DNA of 64,000 bases, from assembly GCA_944387555.1 (NCBI GenBank), contig CALXFH010000006.1:1-64000 (forward strand), in the 5' to 3' direction. Positions 7,689 through 17,749 of this stretch are shown piece by piece. Each line of letters starts with the position of its first letter. Positions within the stretch are counted from its first letter, which is position 1. Made by a program: the position numbers and the translations under genes. The notes under the pieces are model-generated. The model was not told the DNA's origin and ran no database searches. It was given only the letters and a program-made list of their open reading frames with translations. The stretch comes from an uncultured Clostridia bacterium (lineage in GTDB: Bacteria; Bacillota; Clostridia; TANB77; CAG-508).

Positions 7689-9329
7689 TTTTGGACTTAT
7701 AACAGCTCTATAAATTAATCCAGTTTCTTGGTCTTTTTCAAACTCAACTCTGTAATAATTTTCTGCAACGACTTCTTCTTTTAATGCTGCTATATTTTGC
7801 TGGTTTACTTCATATTCCTCACCATTAAAATTCATTTCTTTTATTTGTCTATCCCCATCTTGTTGTTCATTATTTAACTGAATAGTACTAAGAAGACCTC
7901 TTACAGTTACCCCTTGTAAATTTGTACTTTGATATACCTCAAATTTCTGATTAAATGTTGCTACATCTTCTTCACTAACTTTTGGCTTACTCAAATTATT
8001 AATCATATCAGAATAAACACCTAAATTTGGAATTAAATGCATAATTGGGTTTTGGTCTTCTGATACTCCAAGTTCCTCCATCTGTCCTGCATTTACTTCA
8101 GTTAATCTTTGGTTTACTGCAGTCAAGAAATTATTTACATTTTCTTCATCATAGCTTGTAAGCACCATGCTATTATCAGTAGTAAAATCTTCTACACTTA
8201 CACTGTCTGTAAAATTAACATTATTTTCTACTTTATAGTTATAAACTTTAGCTCCACTTTCTAGTCCTAATTCATATGTTTCTTTTACATTTTCTCCATC
8301 TAAGCCATCATAATTTATTTTTCCTGTTATTTTTAAATTTTCATTATTATAATTTAGCTCTATTGAAATATCATATTGTGCACTATTATTACTTGTCGTT
8401 TTTTGTATATCTATTTTTACTTCATTTAATGATACAACTATTTTACTAGTTCTTCCACTCTTTTTATAAACTATAACGCTAAAGTTTTCATTAGATAGCT
8501 CATTATTATTTTGGATATCTTGTATCAATTCATCAATATCATTAGTTGTTATATTTGCTGAATTTTTTATTTCTTTTATATATCCATTTAATTTTTCTAA
8601 TGTAGCTTGGTCATTTTTTAATGCTTCTAATAATTGAACTAAAACATCTTTTAATTCATCTCCATTTAAAGTAAGCTGATAACCTGTACCATTTGCATCA
8701 TTTACGTTAGAAAATTTATCATCACCTATATTTTGTAAAACATTCATATAAGGATTTAATTCTTCTTGTGTAAATGATATATTTTTTACTTGCTCTATAT
8801 CTGTAACTACATTACTAATATCTTTTATGCTTTCAGTTTCGTCTCCTTGTAAATCTGCTATTTTATCTGTTTCTACATTGATAAACTTACTTCCAACATA
8901 GTCTGTTTGTAAACCTACTTGATTTCCTATTTTTCTATATATTACAGGAAATGTTACAGAATCAGAATAATTAATACTTACATCTTGCTGAGTTTTAGAA
9001 TTTGTATTATCTGTCTGCCCTGAAAAACTAATATTAAAATTATTTAAATTATCAATATTTACAACTTCACTATCAGTTGCATTTACTGTAAAACTTCCTT
9101 CATTAGTATATGAATTCGTAGTCTTCTTTTCAAAATATTGTTTTACATTGCTTTCTATAAAACCATCTTCAGTATCTCCTATTTGAGTAACATATTTAAA
9201 GAATAATTCTTTATTTCCTCTAAATATATCAGTTGTAAAATATGCAAGTAATACTCCACCTGCTATTATAATTAATAATACAACTATAATTAAAATAACT
9301 ACTATTTTTTTACTTTTCTTTTGATTCAT
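7686..9329 (-). CDS. Membrane-anchored extracytoplasmic protein, unknown function
   Basis: A 547-aa protein with a basic start (N-Q-K-K-S-K-K), one membrane helix at about residues 9-31, and about 510 extracytoplasmic residues rich in N, D, E and T without cysteine. The pattern of beta-rich N-terminal half (about 60-190), a helical stretch (about 190-270) and beta-rich remainder suggests a lipoprotein-like or DUF-type surface protein common in gut Clostridia, but no catalytic motif was recognised. It lies 40 bp downstream of yebC and may be cotranscribed with it. Confidence 0.75.
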   Translation of the reverse strand: MNQKKSKKIVVILIIVVLLIIIAGGVLLAYFTTDIFRGNKELFFKYVTQIGDTEDGFIESNVKQYFEKKTTNSYTNEGSFTVNATDSEVVNIDNLNNFNISFSGQTDNTNSKTQQDVSINYSDSVTFPVIYRKIGNQVGLQTDYVGSKFINVETDKIADLQGDETESIKDISNVVTDIEQVKNISFTQEELNPYMNVLQNIGDDKFSNVNDANGTGYQLTLNGDELKDVLVQLLEALKNDQATLEKLNGYIKEIKNSANITTNDIDELIQDIQNNNELSNENFSVIVYKKSGRTSKIVVSLNEVKIDIQKTTSNNSAQYDISIELNYNNENLKITGKINYDGLDGENVKETYELGLESGAKVYNYKVENNVNFTDSVSVEDFTTDNSMVLTSYDEENVNNFLTAVNQRLTEVNAGQMEELGVSEDQNPIMHLIPNLGVYSDMINNLSKPKVSEEDVATFNQKFEVYQSTNLQGVTVRGLLSTIQLNNEQQDGDRQIKEMNFNGEEYEVNQQNIAALKEEVVAENYYRVEFEKDQETGLIYRAVISPK

Positions 9330-9369
9330 AAAACTTTTCTCCTCTTACAATATATTTATTGCTTAAGTT

Positions 9370-10089
9370 CTATTCTTCCCAGTTGTGATAAATATTAGAA
9401 ACATCATCTAAATCTTCTAGATTTTCTATTAATCTTTCCATTTTTTCAGCGCCTTTTTCGTCTAATTTTACAGTTGTTGTTGGTACCATTTGTACTTCTG
9501 CTTCTAAGAATTCTAATCCTGCCTCTTCTAGTTTTTCATGTACAGCTGAAAAATCACTTGGGTCTGTTGTTATTTCATATACTTCATCTAAAGATTGGAA
9601 ATCTTCAGCACCTGCTTCCAAAGCAAGCATCATTAATTCATCTTCAGACATTTCTGTACTTTCTTTATCTATTACAATAACACCTTTTTTATTAAACATA
9701 TATGATACACAACCAGTTGTTCCTAAGTTTCCTCCTGCTTTATCAAATACATGTCTTACATCTGCCGCTGTTCTATTTTTATTATCTGTTGCAGCCTCTA
9801 CTATTACTGCCACACCATTTGGTCCATATCCTTCATATGTTATTTCTTCATAATTTTCATTACTAGCTGATGCTTTCTTTAAAGCATTATTTATTGTATC
9901 ATTTGGCATATTTGCTGCCTTACATTTTGCAATTACATTTTTTAATTTTGAATTTCCTGCTGGGTCTGGTCCACCTTCTTTTACTGCAATTACTAATTCT
10001 CTTCCTAATTTTGTAAATACTTTTCCTCTTGCTGCATCTGCTTTTCCTTTCTTTGCTTGTATATTGTGCCATTTTGAGTGCCCACTCAT
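9370..10089 (-). CDS. yebC: YebC/PmpR (TACO1) family protein
   Basis: A 239-aa protein that begins [14 protein letters not shown], the family signature, and contains the [13 protein letters not shown] motif and [13 protein letters not shown]. Length is canonical. The family was long annotated as transcriptional regulators; later work on YebC/TACO1 points to a ribosome-associated role in easing translation through difficult sequences. It is host-type in codon use and has no in-frame CGG. Confidence 0.93.
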   Translation of the reverse strand: MSGHSKWHNIQAKKGKADAARGKVFTKLGRELVIAVKEGGPDPAGNSKLKNVIAKCKAANMPNDTINNALKKASASNENYEEITYEGYGPNGVAVIVEAATDNKNRTAADVRHVFDKAGGNLGTTGCVSYMFNKKGVIVIDKESTEMSEDELMMLALEAGAEDFQSLDEVYEITTDPSDFSAVHEKLEEAGLEFLEAEVQMVPTTTVKLDEKGAEKMERLIENLEDLDDVSNIYHNWEE

Positions 10090-10257
10090 GTCTATTCCTC
10101 CTTTAATTGTAATAATTTCCTGTTATATTTTAACACATTTTTTTAGTTTTGTGTAGTACTTTTTTCTAATTGTAGGATAAATTTTAATTTTTTCCAGAAA
10201 TTAATTCAAATTATAATCAAAAAAAGAATAGAAGCAAACTAAACTTGCTTCTATATT

Positions 10258-10878
10258 TTACTTCCAGTTGTTATTAAACATATTTTTTAAATATTTACTA
10301 TTAAAAGTATTATCTAAAAATCTTTCATAACTATTACTTGGTGGAATTCCTTTGTCTGCGCTATGAGCTCTACTTACACAACTTATAGTAAATAAAATAT
10401 CAAATAATATAAATATCATTAAGCAAATTGCAATAATTTTATATGCTTTTTGGTTTATTTTACTAAGTATTTTATCTATTTTAGGATATAAAATTTTAAT
10501 CCATAAAATTCCTAAAGCTCCCCAAAATATAGAATATAGCAAACAAATACGTCCATTGAGGTTTAATGGTACATTAGAATAATCCCATGCAGTAAAACCT
10601 ACAACTACTTCCATTCCAAAACTCATAATATATTCTAAAATAGAACCACCAACAAAACTTAACAAAAATATTTTTAAATAAGATTCATCTTTAAATCTAT
10701 ATAATAGCAATGTAAGAGCAACTCCGCAAATACCATATGCAAAATTGAATGGTCCAATTACTACTGCTGAATGATTAACAATTATGCCTCTTGTAACTAA
10801 TGTCCAAATAAATTCAATAAAATATCCACAAATACTTGTTATTACAAAAACATACAATAGTTTATATAATTTTTTCAT
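10258..10878 (-). CDS. CmpB/type-IV ABC-permease-like membrane protein
   Basis: A 206-aa protein with about five membrane helices. It contains C-G-Y-F-I-E-F-I-W near residue 20, G-P-F-N-F-A-Y-G-I-C-G (about 42-52) and W-D-Y-S-N-V-P-L-N-L-N-G-R-I-C-L-L-Y-S (about 98-116). These are the conserved elements of the family annotated as putative ABC transporter permease (CmpB-like). The substrate is unknown and no ATPase partner lies next to it. The following ABC gene (10924-14166) carries its own permease. Confidence 0.75.
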   Translation of the reverse strand: MKKLYKLLYVFVITSICGYFIEFIWTLVTRGIIVNHSAVVIGPFNFAYGICGVALTLLLYRFKDESYLKIFLLSFVGGSILEYIMSFGMEVVVGFTAWDYSNVPLNLNGRICLLYSIFWGALGILWIKILYPKIDKILSKINQKAYKIIAICLMIFILFDILFTISCVSRAHSADKGIPPSNSYERFLDNTFNSKYLKNMFNNNWK

Positions 10879-10923
10879 ATACTTCTCCTAAATTGCTATT
10901 ATAATCTTATATCTATTTACCTA

Positions 10924-13900
10924 CTACTCACTTCTTAAAGCTAATACTGGGTCTTCTTTTGCTGCTTTGCTTGATGGAATAATTCCTCCAATTAGAGTTA
11001 GAACTATGCTAAGTAATATTAATATAATAGCTGCAACAGGTGGTAATGCTGCTCTAACATTTGCACCATTAGATAATGTATAAATAATTTTATTTGTAGG
11101 AATTATTAATAATAAAGTAATACCTACTCCAAGAAGTCCTGCAAGTGCTCCAATAATAAATGTTTCTGCGTTAAACACTTGTGCAACATTTCTTTTAGAC
11201 GCTCCCATAGCTCTTAAAATTCCAATTTCTTTTTTACGCTCTAATACACTAATATAAGTAATTACACCTATCATAATAGAAGAAACAACCAGTGAAATTG
11301 CAACAAATGCAATTAATACATAACTAATTGTATCAACAATAGTTGTAACAGAACTCATTAAAGTTCCTACCATATCTGTAAATGAAATTACTTTATCTTC
11401 ATTTCCTTCTTCTTCCATACGTGCATTATAGTCATTTAATAAATTAGTAATTGATTTATTACCTTCAAAGTCTTTTGGATAAATATCAATACCACTTGGC
11501 TCATCAAGGTCAGCATAATTTAAATTCTTTAAATTACTTTCATACGTAACAGCCTCTTTAGACATAAGAGAATTAAATAATTCTGATAATTCTTCTTCAT
11601 TCATTTTTAAATGGAATGCACTTACAAAAGCATTTTCATCTATACTAATTGCCTGTGTTATTGATTTACTTAAAGATGAAATGCTAGATTTCATTTGTTT
11701 TTGTAAATTTACGCTAATTGAAGTAACAGCAGTTTGCATGTATTTTTCCATAATATTTGATATTTGTGTATCTAAATCTTGGCTTTTTACTATCCCAGTC
11801 AAATTATTAGTAATAATTGTTTTTGCATCATCTGAAGATAAATATTCTGTAAGATATTTATTTAAATCATCAATACTTACTAGCGAATTATCTTCTACAT
11901 ATTTTTCATAGCCACTTAAAATCTCTTGCATAATTTCTTGTATTTGTTCTTGTGTAAAACTTAAGCTTCCACCATTTTCTTTAATAATTTCTTCAATTTT
12001 CTTACTTAATAAATCTGTAGCTTCTTTTGACTGTAGATAATCTGATAATTGTTTACTTATATCACTTAAATTTGCTCCTTTATTATCTTTAACATAAGTT
12101 TCATAGCCATTTAAAAGGTCTGTCATTATTTTTTGTACATCTTCACTTGACATAGAAAATTTAAGATTATCTATAACATCTTCTATACTAAGTGATGGTA
12201 TTGAATTTTTATTTAATATATTATTTAAATTTCCAAAATCCACTTTTATTTTAGATTCATCTATCTTAAATGCTGATTGCATAGCATTTGTGTCTATATC
12301 TATTAAAGAATTCATATCAAAAGAGTTTTCACTTGTATCATCAAATCTTTTTCCGGTAAACACATTAATTTCTGGGTTTGCTAATTGGTTCTGCACTATT
12401 TTACTGTTTTTTGCATTTTCGATTACATGATTTGTTAAAGATGCTGGATAACATATTCCTGCTCTTAACATTGCACTTGTTGCTCCCTCTTTTGGTTGTA
12501 CAATTCCAACTATTTTTAAATCTTCTCCATTTGCTACAAGATTTTTCATATAATCTGTATTATCAGTTTTATCTCTCCAAACATTGTATTCACTATCATA
12601 TTCATAGCAATCACTATTATTTACTAGTTTAAAGGTAATTCCTAAAATATCATCATATGAATATGAACCTAAATTATCAGGAGTATTTACATCTTCTCCA
12701 TTTGCGAATTCAGTTACTAAATCATTAAGCTCACTATAATCTCTTAATCCTAATGTATAAAGTAAGAAATCACTAATATTTCCTCTTGAAGTTAAAACCA
12801 AAACACATTCATTATAATTTGTAGGCCATTTTCCTGCTTTTACATCATATTGGCTTTCATATAATTCTTTATTTTCTGGCATTTGGAAAAATACATTTGT
12901 ACTCATCATGCTAGATATCATACTATTACTAGACTGGCTAGAGCCTATTCCTAAACTTGAAAAACTTGTATCTGGATTTACTTGTCTTAAATTTTCTGTA
13001 TCTGAACTATAAATTTTAGGTGTAACATCATAAGTATATTCAATATCTTTAGCATAATCATATACTGGACATTCATCACTTTCTAAATATTCTTTTAGTG
13101 ATTTTAAATCATTAGAGCCTATTTTAGAAAACATATTTGTTAACTGTTTACTAACATTTATATCTCCGCTTCTCTTCTCTCTCATCACTGTCACTTCCAG
13201 TTCCAACTAACAAAGAACTTATATCAATTCCCGAACTTTGTATTTGAAGAGGATATTCTGATAAGGTATCTTCTTCTACTGAGCCTATATAATTGTTTAC
13301 TCCGTTTGAAAGTGAAAGAATTAAGGCTATACCAATAATTCCAATTGACCCTGCAAATGACGTTAAAATTGTTCTTCCTTTTTTAGTTTTTAGATTATTA
13401 AAACTAAGTGATAATGAAGTTAAAAACGACATTGATGTTTTACCCAAATTTCTATGTACTGGCTTTTTTTGTTCTTCATTTTCTATTACATAAGGGTCTG
13501 TATCTGAAAGTATTACTCCATCTCTTAAATTTACAATACGAGTTGCATATTTTTGTGCTAGTTCTGGATTATGAGTTACCATTACTACTAATCTATCTTT
13601 TGCAACTTCTTTTAATAAATCCATAACTTGAATACTGGTATCACTATCTAAAGCTCCGGGTTGGCTCATCTGCAAGTACAATATCTGGGTCATTTACTAA
13701 TGCCCTTGCAATTGCAACTCTTTGCATTTGTCCACCTGATAATTGATTTGGTTTTTTATGCATATGTTCTGCAAGTCCTACTTGTTCAAGAGCCTTTATT
13801 GCTTTTTGTCTACGTTTTTTTCTTGTTACTCCAGAAATAGTTAGTGCAAGTTCTACATTTGCTAGAATTGTTTGATGTGGTATTAAGTTATAACTTTGGA

Positions 13901-14166
13901 ATACAAAACCAATTGTATGATTACGATAAGAATCCCAATCTCTATCTTTATAATTTTTAGTAGAAACTCCGATTTATTATTAAATCACCTTTATCATACC
14001 TATCTAAACCACCAATAATGTTTAAAAGTGTTGTCTTTCCAGAGCCACTAGGTCCTAAAATTGCAACAAATTCATTATCTCTTAAATTTAAGCTTACATT
14101 ATCTAAAGCTTTTTGTACTAAGTTTCCTGTCTTATATTGTTTGTATACATTTTTTATTTGTAACAT
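10924..14166 (-). CDS. MacB/FtsX-type fused ABC transporter with three +1 recoding sites
   Basis: Skipping the C of three in-frame CGG codons joins three separate frames into one 1079-aa protein. Residues 1-235 form an ABC ATPase: Walker [10 protein letters not shown] (38-46), signature L-S-G-G-Q (142-146), Walker [13 protein letters not shown] with the recoded Gly at 170, and the H-loop V-T-H-N-P. A membrane helix follows (about 275-300). Next comes a very long extracytoplasmic region with repeated Y-x-x-Y-V-x-D-N units. The C-terminus has three FtsX helices and the motif [20 protein letters not shown] at 14166 follows GGGAGATTG. Likely role: export of, or sensing and removal of, an envelope-active compound. 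Without recoding the gene would be destroyed three times over. Confidence 0.85.
13166..13168 (-). other. CGG +1 recoding site 3 (ABC transporter, periplasmic start)
   Basis: Context GAG-AAG-CGG-AGA-TAT-AAA-TGT-TAG. Dropping the C gives E-K-G-D-I-N-V-S-K and joins the N-terminal part to the 747-codon permease frame. The quadruplet is CGGA. Confidence 0.85.
13656..13658 (-). other. CGG +1 recoding site 4 (ABC transporter, after Walker B)
   Basis: Context GAG-CCA-ACC-CGG-AGC-TTT-AGA-TAG. Dropping the C restores D-E-P-T-G-A-L-D, the near-invariant Walker B/D-loop sequence of this ATPase family. The quadruplet is CGGA. Confidence 0.88.
13969..13971 (-). other. CGG +1 recoding site 5 (ABC transporter, after Walker A)
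   Basis: Context ATA-AAT-CGG-AGT-TTC-TAC-TAA. Dropping the C gives I-I-N-G-V-S-T-K-N-Y and opens the 104 codons that carry the Q-loop, signature and Walker B. The quadruplet is CGGA. Confidence 0.88.
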
Positions 14167-14295
14167 AAATCAATCTCCCATTTTCTTAAGTAATAAAAAA
14201 CATCTCTTTTATCTATATCAATATTTTCTTATTATATTCCATTTATTTTTATGATAATATCATAAAAATAAATGATAATCAATATAACGGTATTT

Positions 14296-15156
14296 TTACG
14301 AGTTTAAATACTTTTTCAAATCATCTAATCTATTTTTAGTTTCTTCAATTCCTTCTTCATATAAACTCTTTAACTTTTCTTGATGTCTTTCTAACCTTGA
14401 AATATCAACATTGTTTTCCGGTCTAAATACAAATATTTTATTTTCTTTTTCTAATCTTTCTATTTTATTGTAAGTTTCATTATATTTATTTGGTCTATCA
14501 TACATAGTTTCTAATAATTTAGGATATTTCTTATATACTAAATTATACATTTTCTTCATTTTATTTGATACTGGCTTTTTTCTATAATCTTTATTTCTTG
14601 TAAGTACAACAACTATTTTTTCATAGCCTTGTTCTAATGCCCATTCTATTGGCACATTACACTCTATTGCACCATCTAAATATGGTTTTCCATTTATTTC
14701 AACAACTTTTGAAACTAATGGCATACTAGATGATGCTTGTAATAATTTATATGTATTTTTCTTATTTTTATCATAAAATTCTGTTTTACCAGTTTCACAA
14801 TTTGTAACTCCTGTTACAAATCTTTTCTTAGAATTTAAAAATTCTTTTTCATCAAAAGGATTTTCTTTTGCTATTTCTCCACCAAATAAATAATCAAAAC
14901 CAACTAAGCCTTTATTATTTCTTATTGCTCCTACTCCTATATATTTATTATCATTACAATAATTAATGTTAATTTTAGCCGTCCTTCCTCTTTGATTAGA
15001 TACATAGTTAGAACCGACTAAAGCACCTGCTGAAACTCCTACTGTGCAATCTATATCTATATTATTATCCATTAAGACATCTAATACTCCTGAAGTGAAC
15101 AAGCTTCTCATTGCTCCGCCTTCTAATACTAAAATTGATTTTTCCATCTTTATCAC
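14296..15156 (-). CDS. Patatin-like phospholipase (YjjU type)
   Basis: A 286-aa protein. L-V-L-E-G-G-A-M-R at about residues 9-17 is the oxyanion region, G-V-S-A-G-A-L at about 38-44 carries the nucleophile Ser, and Y-L-D-G-A-I near 152-157 carries the catalytic Asp of the Ser-Asp dyad. It is predicted to hydrolyse acyl chains of membrane lipids. A close paralogue lies at 61679-62524 with the same E-G-G-A-M-R start. The 87-aa gene just upstream ends 3 bp before this ATG, so the two are coupled. Confidence 0.9.
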   Translation of the reverse strand: MIKMEKSILVLEGGAMRSLFTSGVLDVLMDNNIDIDCTVGVSAGALVGSNYVSNQRGRTAKININYCNDNKYIGVGAIRNNKGLVGFDYLFGGEIAKENPFDEKEFLNSKKRFVTGVTNCETGKTEFYDKNKKNTYKLLQASSSMPLVSKVVEINGKPYLDGAIECNVPIEWALEQGYEKIVVVLTRNKDYRKKPVSNKMKKMYNLVYKKYPKLLETMYDRPNKYNETYNKIERLEKENKIFVFRPENNVDISRLERHQEKLKSLYEEGIEETKNRLDDLKKYLNS

Positions 15157-15159
15157 CTA

Positions 15160-15423
15160 CTATAATTCAAAAATATTAGCTTTTAATATCATCCTTGAAA
15201 TTTTTGTTTTATCTTTAAAAGGTATTTCCCACATGCTTCCTGTTATTGACCTTTTTATTTTATATTCTTTTGTTGGTTCTCCAAGTAATTTATTTAATTG
15301 TTTTTGTAAACCAACTTTATTTGTATATATACATAATTTTTCCATATCATATATTACATTTATTGTTGTTTCAGTTTCTGCTTTTATAGGTTCTTTATAT
15401 ATTTTCTTATTCATTAACAACAT
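15160..15423 (-). CDS. Small protein of unknown function coupled to the patatin gene
   Basis: An 87-aa soluble, basic protein with no recognised motif: K-I-Y-K-E-P-I-K near the start, and R-S-I-T-G-S-M-W-E-I-P-F in the middle. It ends only 3 bp before the patatin start and begins 11 bp after the end of the regulator remnant, so it is likely part of one transcript. No signal peptide or membrane helix is seen. Confidence 0.6.
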   Translation of the reverse strand: MLLMNKKIYKEPIKAETETTINVIYDMEKLCIYTNKVGLQKQLNKLLGEPTKEYKIKRSITGSMWEIPFKDKTKISRMILKANIFEL

Positions 15424-15434
15424 CCTTCTTCATC

Positions 15435-15861
15435 TTAATCATTTATTTTCCAATATCCTGTTTTATCTGAGCCAATCCTTTGTAAAAAGCCCTGTTTCTT
15501 TAATACATTTATATTTCTTTCAACTGTTCTTTTTGTGATTTTTAATTTGTTTGCAATTTCTTTTTGTGTTATAATGTTATTTTCTTTTATTAGTTTTAGT
15601 ATTTGTTTTTGTGTATCATTTACACCGACATTGTTCTTTTTCTCTTTTTTCACTACTTTCTGTTGTAAGTGGTATATATGCTCTAAATATATCATCCTCT
15701 TTTAATTCTGGTAAACCACCAGAATATATTTTAGTATATTTATACATATTTCTTACACCAGAACCTAGTTCATCAGCTAACCCAATTTCTTTAAACACTT
15801 TTGCTATTTTAGGATTTTTTGGATATGTTTCATAGAAATCACCATTTATCTTTCCTATCAT
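15435..15861 (-). pseudogene. Remnant of an ATP-binding/HTH regulator with a +1 recoding site
   Basis: The 141-aa recoded product matches only the C-terminal part of the AlbA/HATPase_c_4-type putative regulators. P-K-N-P-K-I-A-K-V-F and G-L-A-D-E-L-G-S-G-V-R-N-M-Y-K-Y-T-K come first, then a winged helix (I-T-Q-K-E-I-A-N-K-L-K-I-T-K-R-T-V-E-R-N-I). The N-terminal 250 or more residues of the family are missing. A CGG at 15625-15627 separates the two parts; skipping its C gives E-Q-C-G-V-N-D-T-Q. Upstream, AGGAGG plus ATG at about 15913 begins a 17-codon frame that stops just before this one. Either a shortened winged-helix regulator or decay. Confidence 0.6.
15625..15627 (-). other. CGG +1 recoding site 6 (regulator remnant)
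   Basis: Context CAA-TGT-CGG-TGT-AAA-TGA. Dropping the C gives CAA-TGT-GGT-GTA-AAT-GAT and joins the ATP-binding remnant to its winged helix. This is the only CGGT quadruplet of the nine. Confidence 0.75.
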
Positions 15862-16103
15862 TCTAGCTTTATTATTATATTAATTAGTTCATTATTGATT
15901 TTACCAAACATAAACAATTCCTCCTTTCTTTTATTATTTATTAATAATTATTTTATAATATTTAATTGTAACAAAATACTTTCTTATTTTATATTTTAAG
16001 ATTATAACATTTTTTTATAATTTTTGCTAGTCGTCATTTTATTTATTTTTCTTTTCTTAATCTTGCTAATCCTCTTTTTTAACAAATTTATATATATTAA
16101 ATA

Positions 16104-16136
16104 AGGCAATCTAAAACTTAAGTTCTAGATTGCCCT
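16104..16136 (-). terminator. Strong hairpin downstream of the amidase gene
   Basis: GGCAATCTA pairs with TAGATTGCC around AGAACTTAAGTTTT, with a T-rich but interrupted 3' flank (TTATTTAA). It could terminate amidase transcription. The 360-bp interval 15862-16228 holds this hairpin, the one at 16169-16200 and the 17-codon start of the regulator remnant, and nothing else recognisable. Confidence 0.5.
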
Positions 16137-16168
16137 ATTTGTATGAAAATAAAAGGGGATGGTCCTTT

Positions 16169-16200
16169 CAGTGCCAATCGATTCGCTTCGGTTGGCACTG
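16169..16200. repeat. GC-rich palindrome CAGTGCCAA/TTGGCACTG
   Basis: A perfect 9-bp outer stem with a GC-rich interior (TCGATTCGCTTCGG), preceded by AAAAGGGGATGG, which also occurs near 52.97 kb. It lies just past the amidase stop codon. It is not followed by a T-tract and probably belongs to a dispersed gene-end element. Confidence 0.55.
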
Positions 16201-16228
16201 CCTTTTACTAATTCAATTTATCATTATT

Positions 16229-17575
16229 TTATTGTTTAATACTATAATAAGAATTTATACTATCTGTTATTGCTTGCATATATGAATCTCCATTATTTAA
16301 TACATTTCTTAAATCACTATTCACATTCATATATCCAAGTTCTATTAAATATCCTTCTACTCCTACATTTGAATTACGATATATATTTTCACCATAACTA
16401 GAGTTAGAACCATTTACATATGCTCCTGTTGCTATTCCTCCAATTTCTCTTATAATAAACAAATATGGTACTTCATCATATATTCCCTTGTAATCTCTAA
16501 ATGTATTATAATTACGATTTACTTCTATTGTACGAACATATACTCCATCTTCTTCTTTAAAATTCTCCATCCTTGAATATGAAGTGTTAGCCTCTTTTAC
16601 AATATTATCTGCAAAAGACTTAGCTAGAGTAAAATCCATATTAGGAGCTGCATAAACTTCTACTCCACCATGAACTAAATCTGATTCATTGCTATTCATG
16701 TGTAATGAGACAAGTATTTTAGCACCAGACTCATTTGCCATAGTTACTCTTCCATCTTCATCATATATATTATATGTATCATATTCATCTGTCTCTGTTC
16801 CATCTCTAGTAAGCAGTACTTTTAACCCTAGACTTTCTAATTTTTTCTTTAAATCCAAAGCATTTTCAAGAACTATTTTATCTTCTTCATAGCTTCCTGA
16901 AATTGCACCAGTATCGTTTCCTCCATGCCCTGGATCTATTACTACATCATAGACATTATTAGGAAGCCTTGACACAGTATTTATATTTAAGGCTAAAGCT
17001 GATACACCATTTTGTGAAAGAAAGCTTATATCAATTTTGCTATTTGAATTGTTTCTAGTTAAAGTATAATAATCTATTGGCTCTTTGTATTCTGTATCAT
17101 TTTCTAAAGAATAATAATTTACCTCTCCATTAGAACTTGTTACTTTTAATAACATATAATAATTACCTACATCTAAACTTTCTAAATTCAAACCTGTATT
17201 TATTTTATCTAACGTAGAAAATTTAAGACTTCCACTTTCATATTCATATGTAGTATCAACTGTAACTTCATCTCCAGATGACTTTTTTGCAACTATTTTA
17301 ACATCTTCTATTTCAGGATTAGTAATATCTAAACTTCCCTCTAAATTTAAATGCGTTCCATAAACTAAGTATTTACTAACATCTGCTTGTCCATCTTCAA
17401 TTATATCTATTATATCTCCTAAAGATGCAGATGTAGTAGTTGCATATGTTTCGTCCTCTCTTTTTTGAATTATTACATATACTAGTAATAAAAGTAATAT
17501 AAAAGCAAGTAAAACCATCCTATTTCTTCTCTGATAGTTTTTCTTCTTTTTCTTATGTTTTCCCCTACTATTCAT
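16229..17575 (-). CDS. N-acetylmuramoyl-L-alanine amidase (Amidase_3)
   Basis: A 448-aa protein. A basic N-terminus (G-K-H-K-K-K-K-K-N) and one membrane helix (about 20-37) are followed by a beta-rich region to about residue 200. The Amidase_3 domain comes next: V-V-I-D-P-G-H-G-G-N-D-T-G-A (Zn His), the conserved Glu in the following helix (E-D-K-I-V-L-E-N-A), and V-S-L-H-M-N-S-N (second Zn His). It should cleave the bond between muramic acid and L-alanine in peptidoglycan outside the membrane. It may serve in cell separation or engulfment; no sporulation-specific signal was recognised. Confidence 0.88.
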   Translation of the reverse strand: MNSRGKHKKKKKNYQRRNRMVLLAFILLLLLVYVIIQKREDETYATTTSASLGDIIDIIEDGQADVSKYLVYGTHLNLEGSLDITNPEIEDVKIVAKKSSGDEVTVDTTYEYESGSLKFSTLDKINTGLNLESLDVGNYYMLLKVTSSNGEVNYYSLENDTEYKEPIDYYTLTRNNSNSKIDISFLSQNGVSALALNINTVSRLPNNVYDVVIDPGHGGNDTGAISGSYEEDKIVLENALDLKKKLESLGLKVLLTRDGTETDEYDTYNIYDEDGRVTMANESGAKILVSLHMNSNESDLVHGGVEVYAAPNMDFTLAKSFADNIVKEANTSYSRMENFKEEDGVYVRTIEVNRNYNTFRDYKGIYDEVPYLFIIREIGGIATGAYVNGSNSSYGENIYRNSNVGVEGYLIELGYMNVNSDLRNVLNNGDSYMQAITDSINSYYSIKQ

Positions 17576-17749
17576 ACTTTTCTCCTCAAATTTTAAATTT
17601 TTACTTATATTAAATATAAGTACTACTTAATTAATATACAAATAAGTATTAAATAAGTTACATCCATTTCTCAAAAACACTACTTTTATTTTTGCTAAAT
17701 CCAAAGAAACGTATTTAAATCCATATTTTAGTTTGTCTACTACTTTTCT

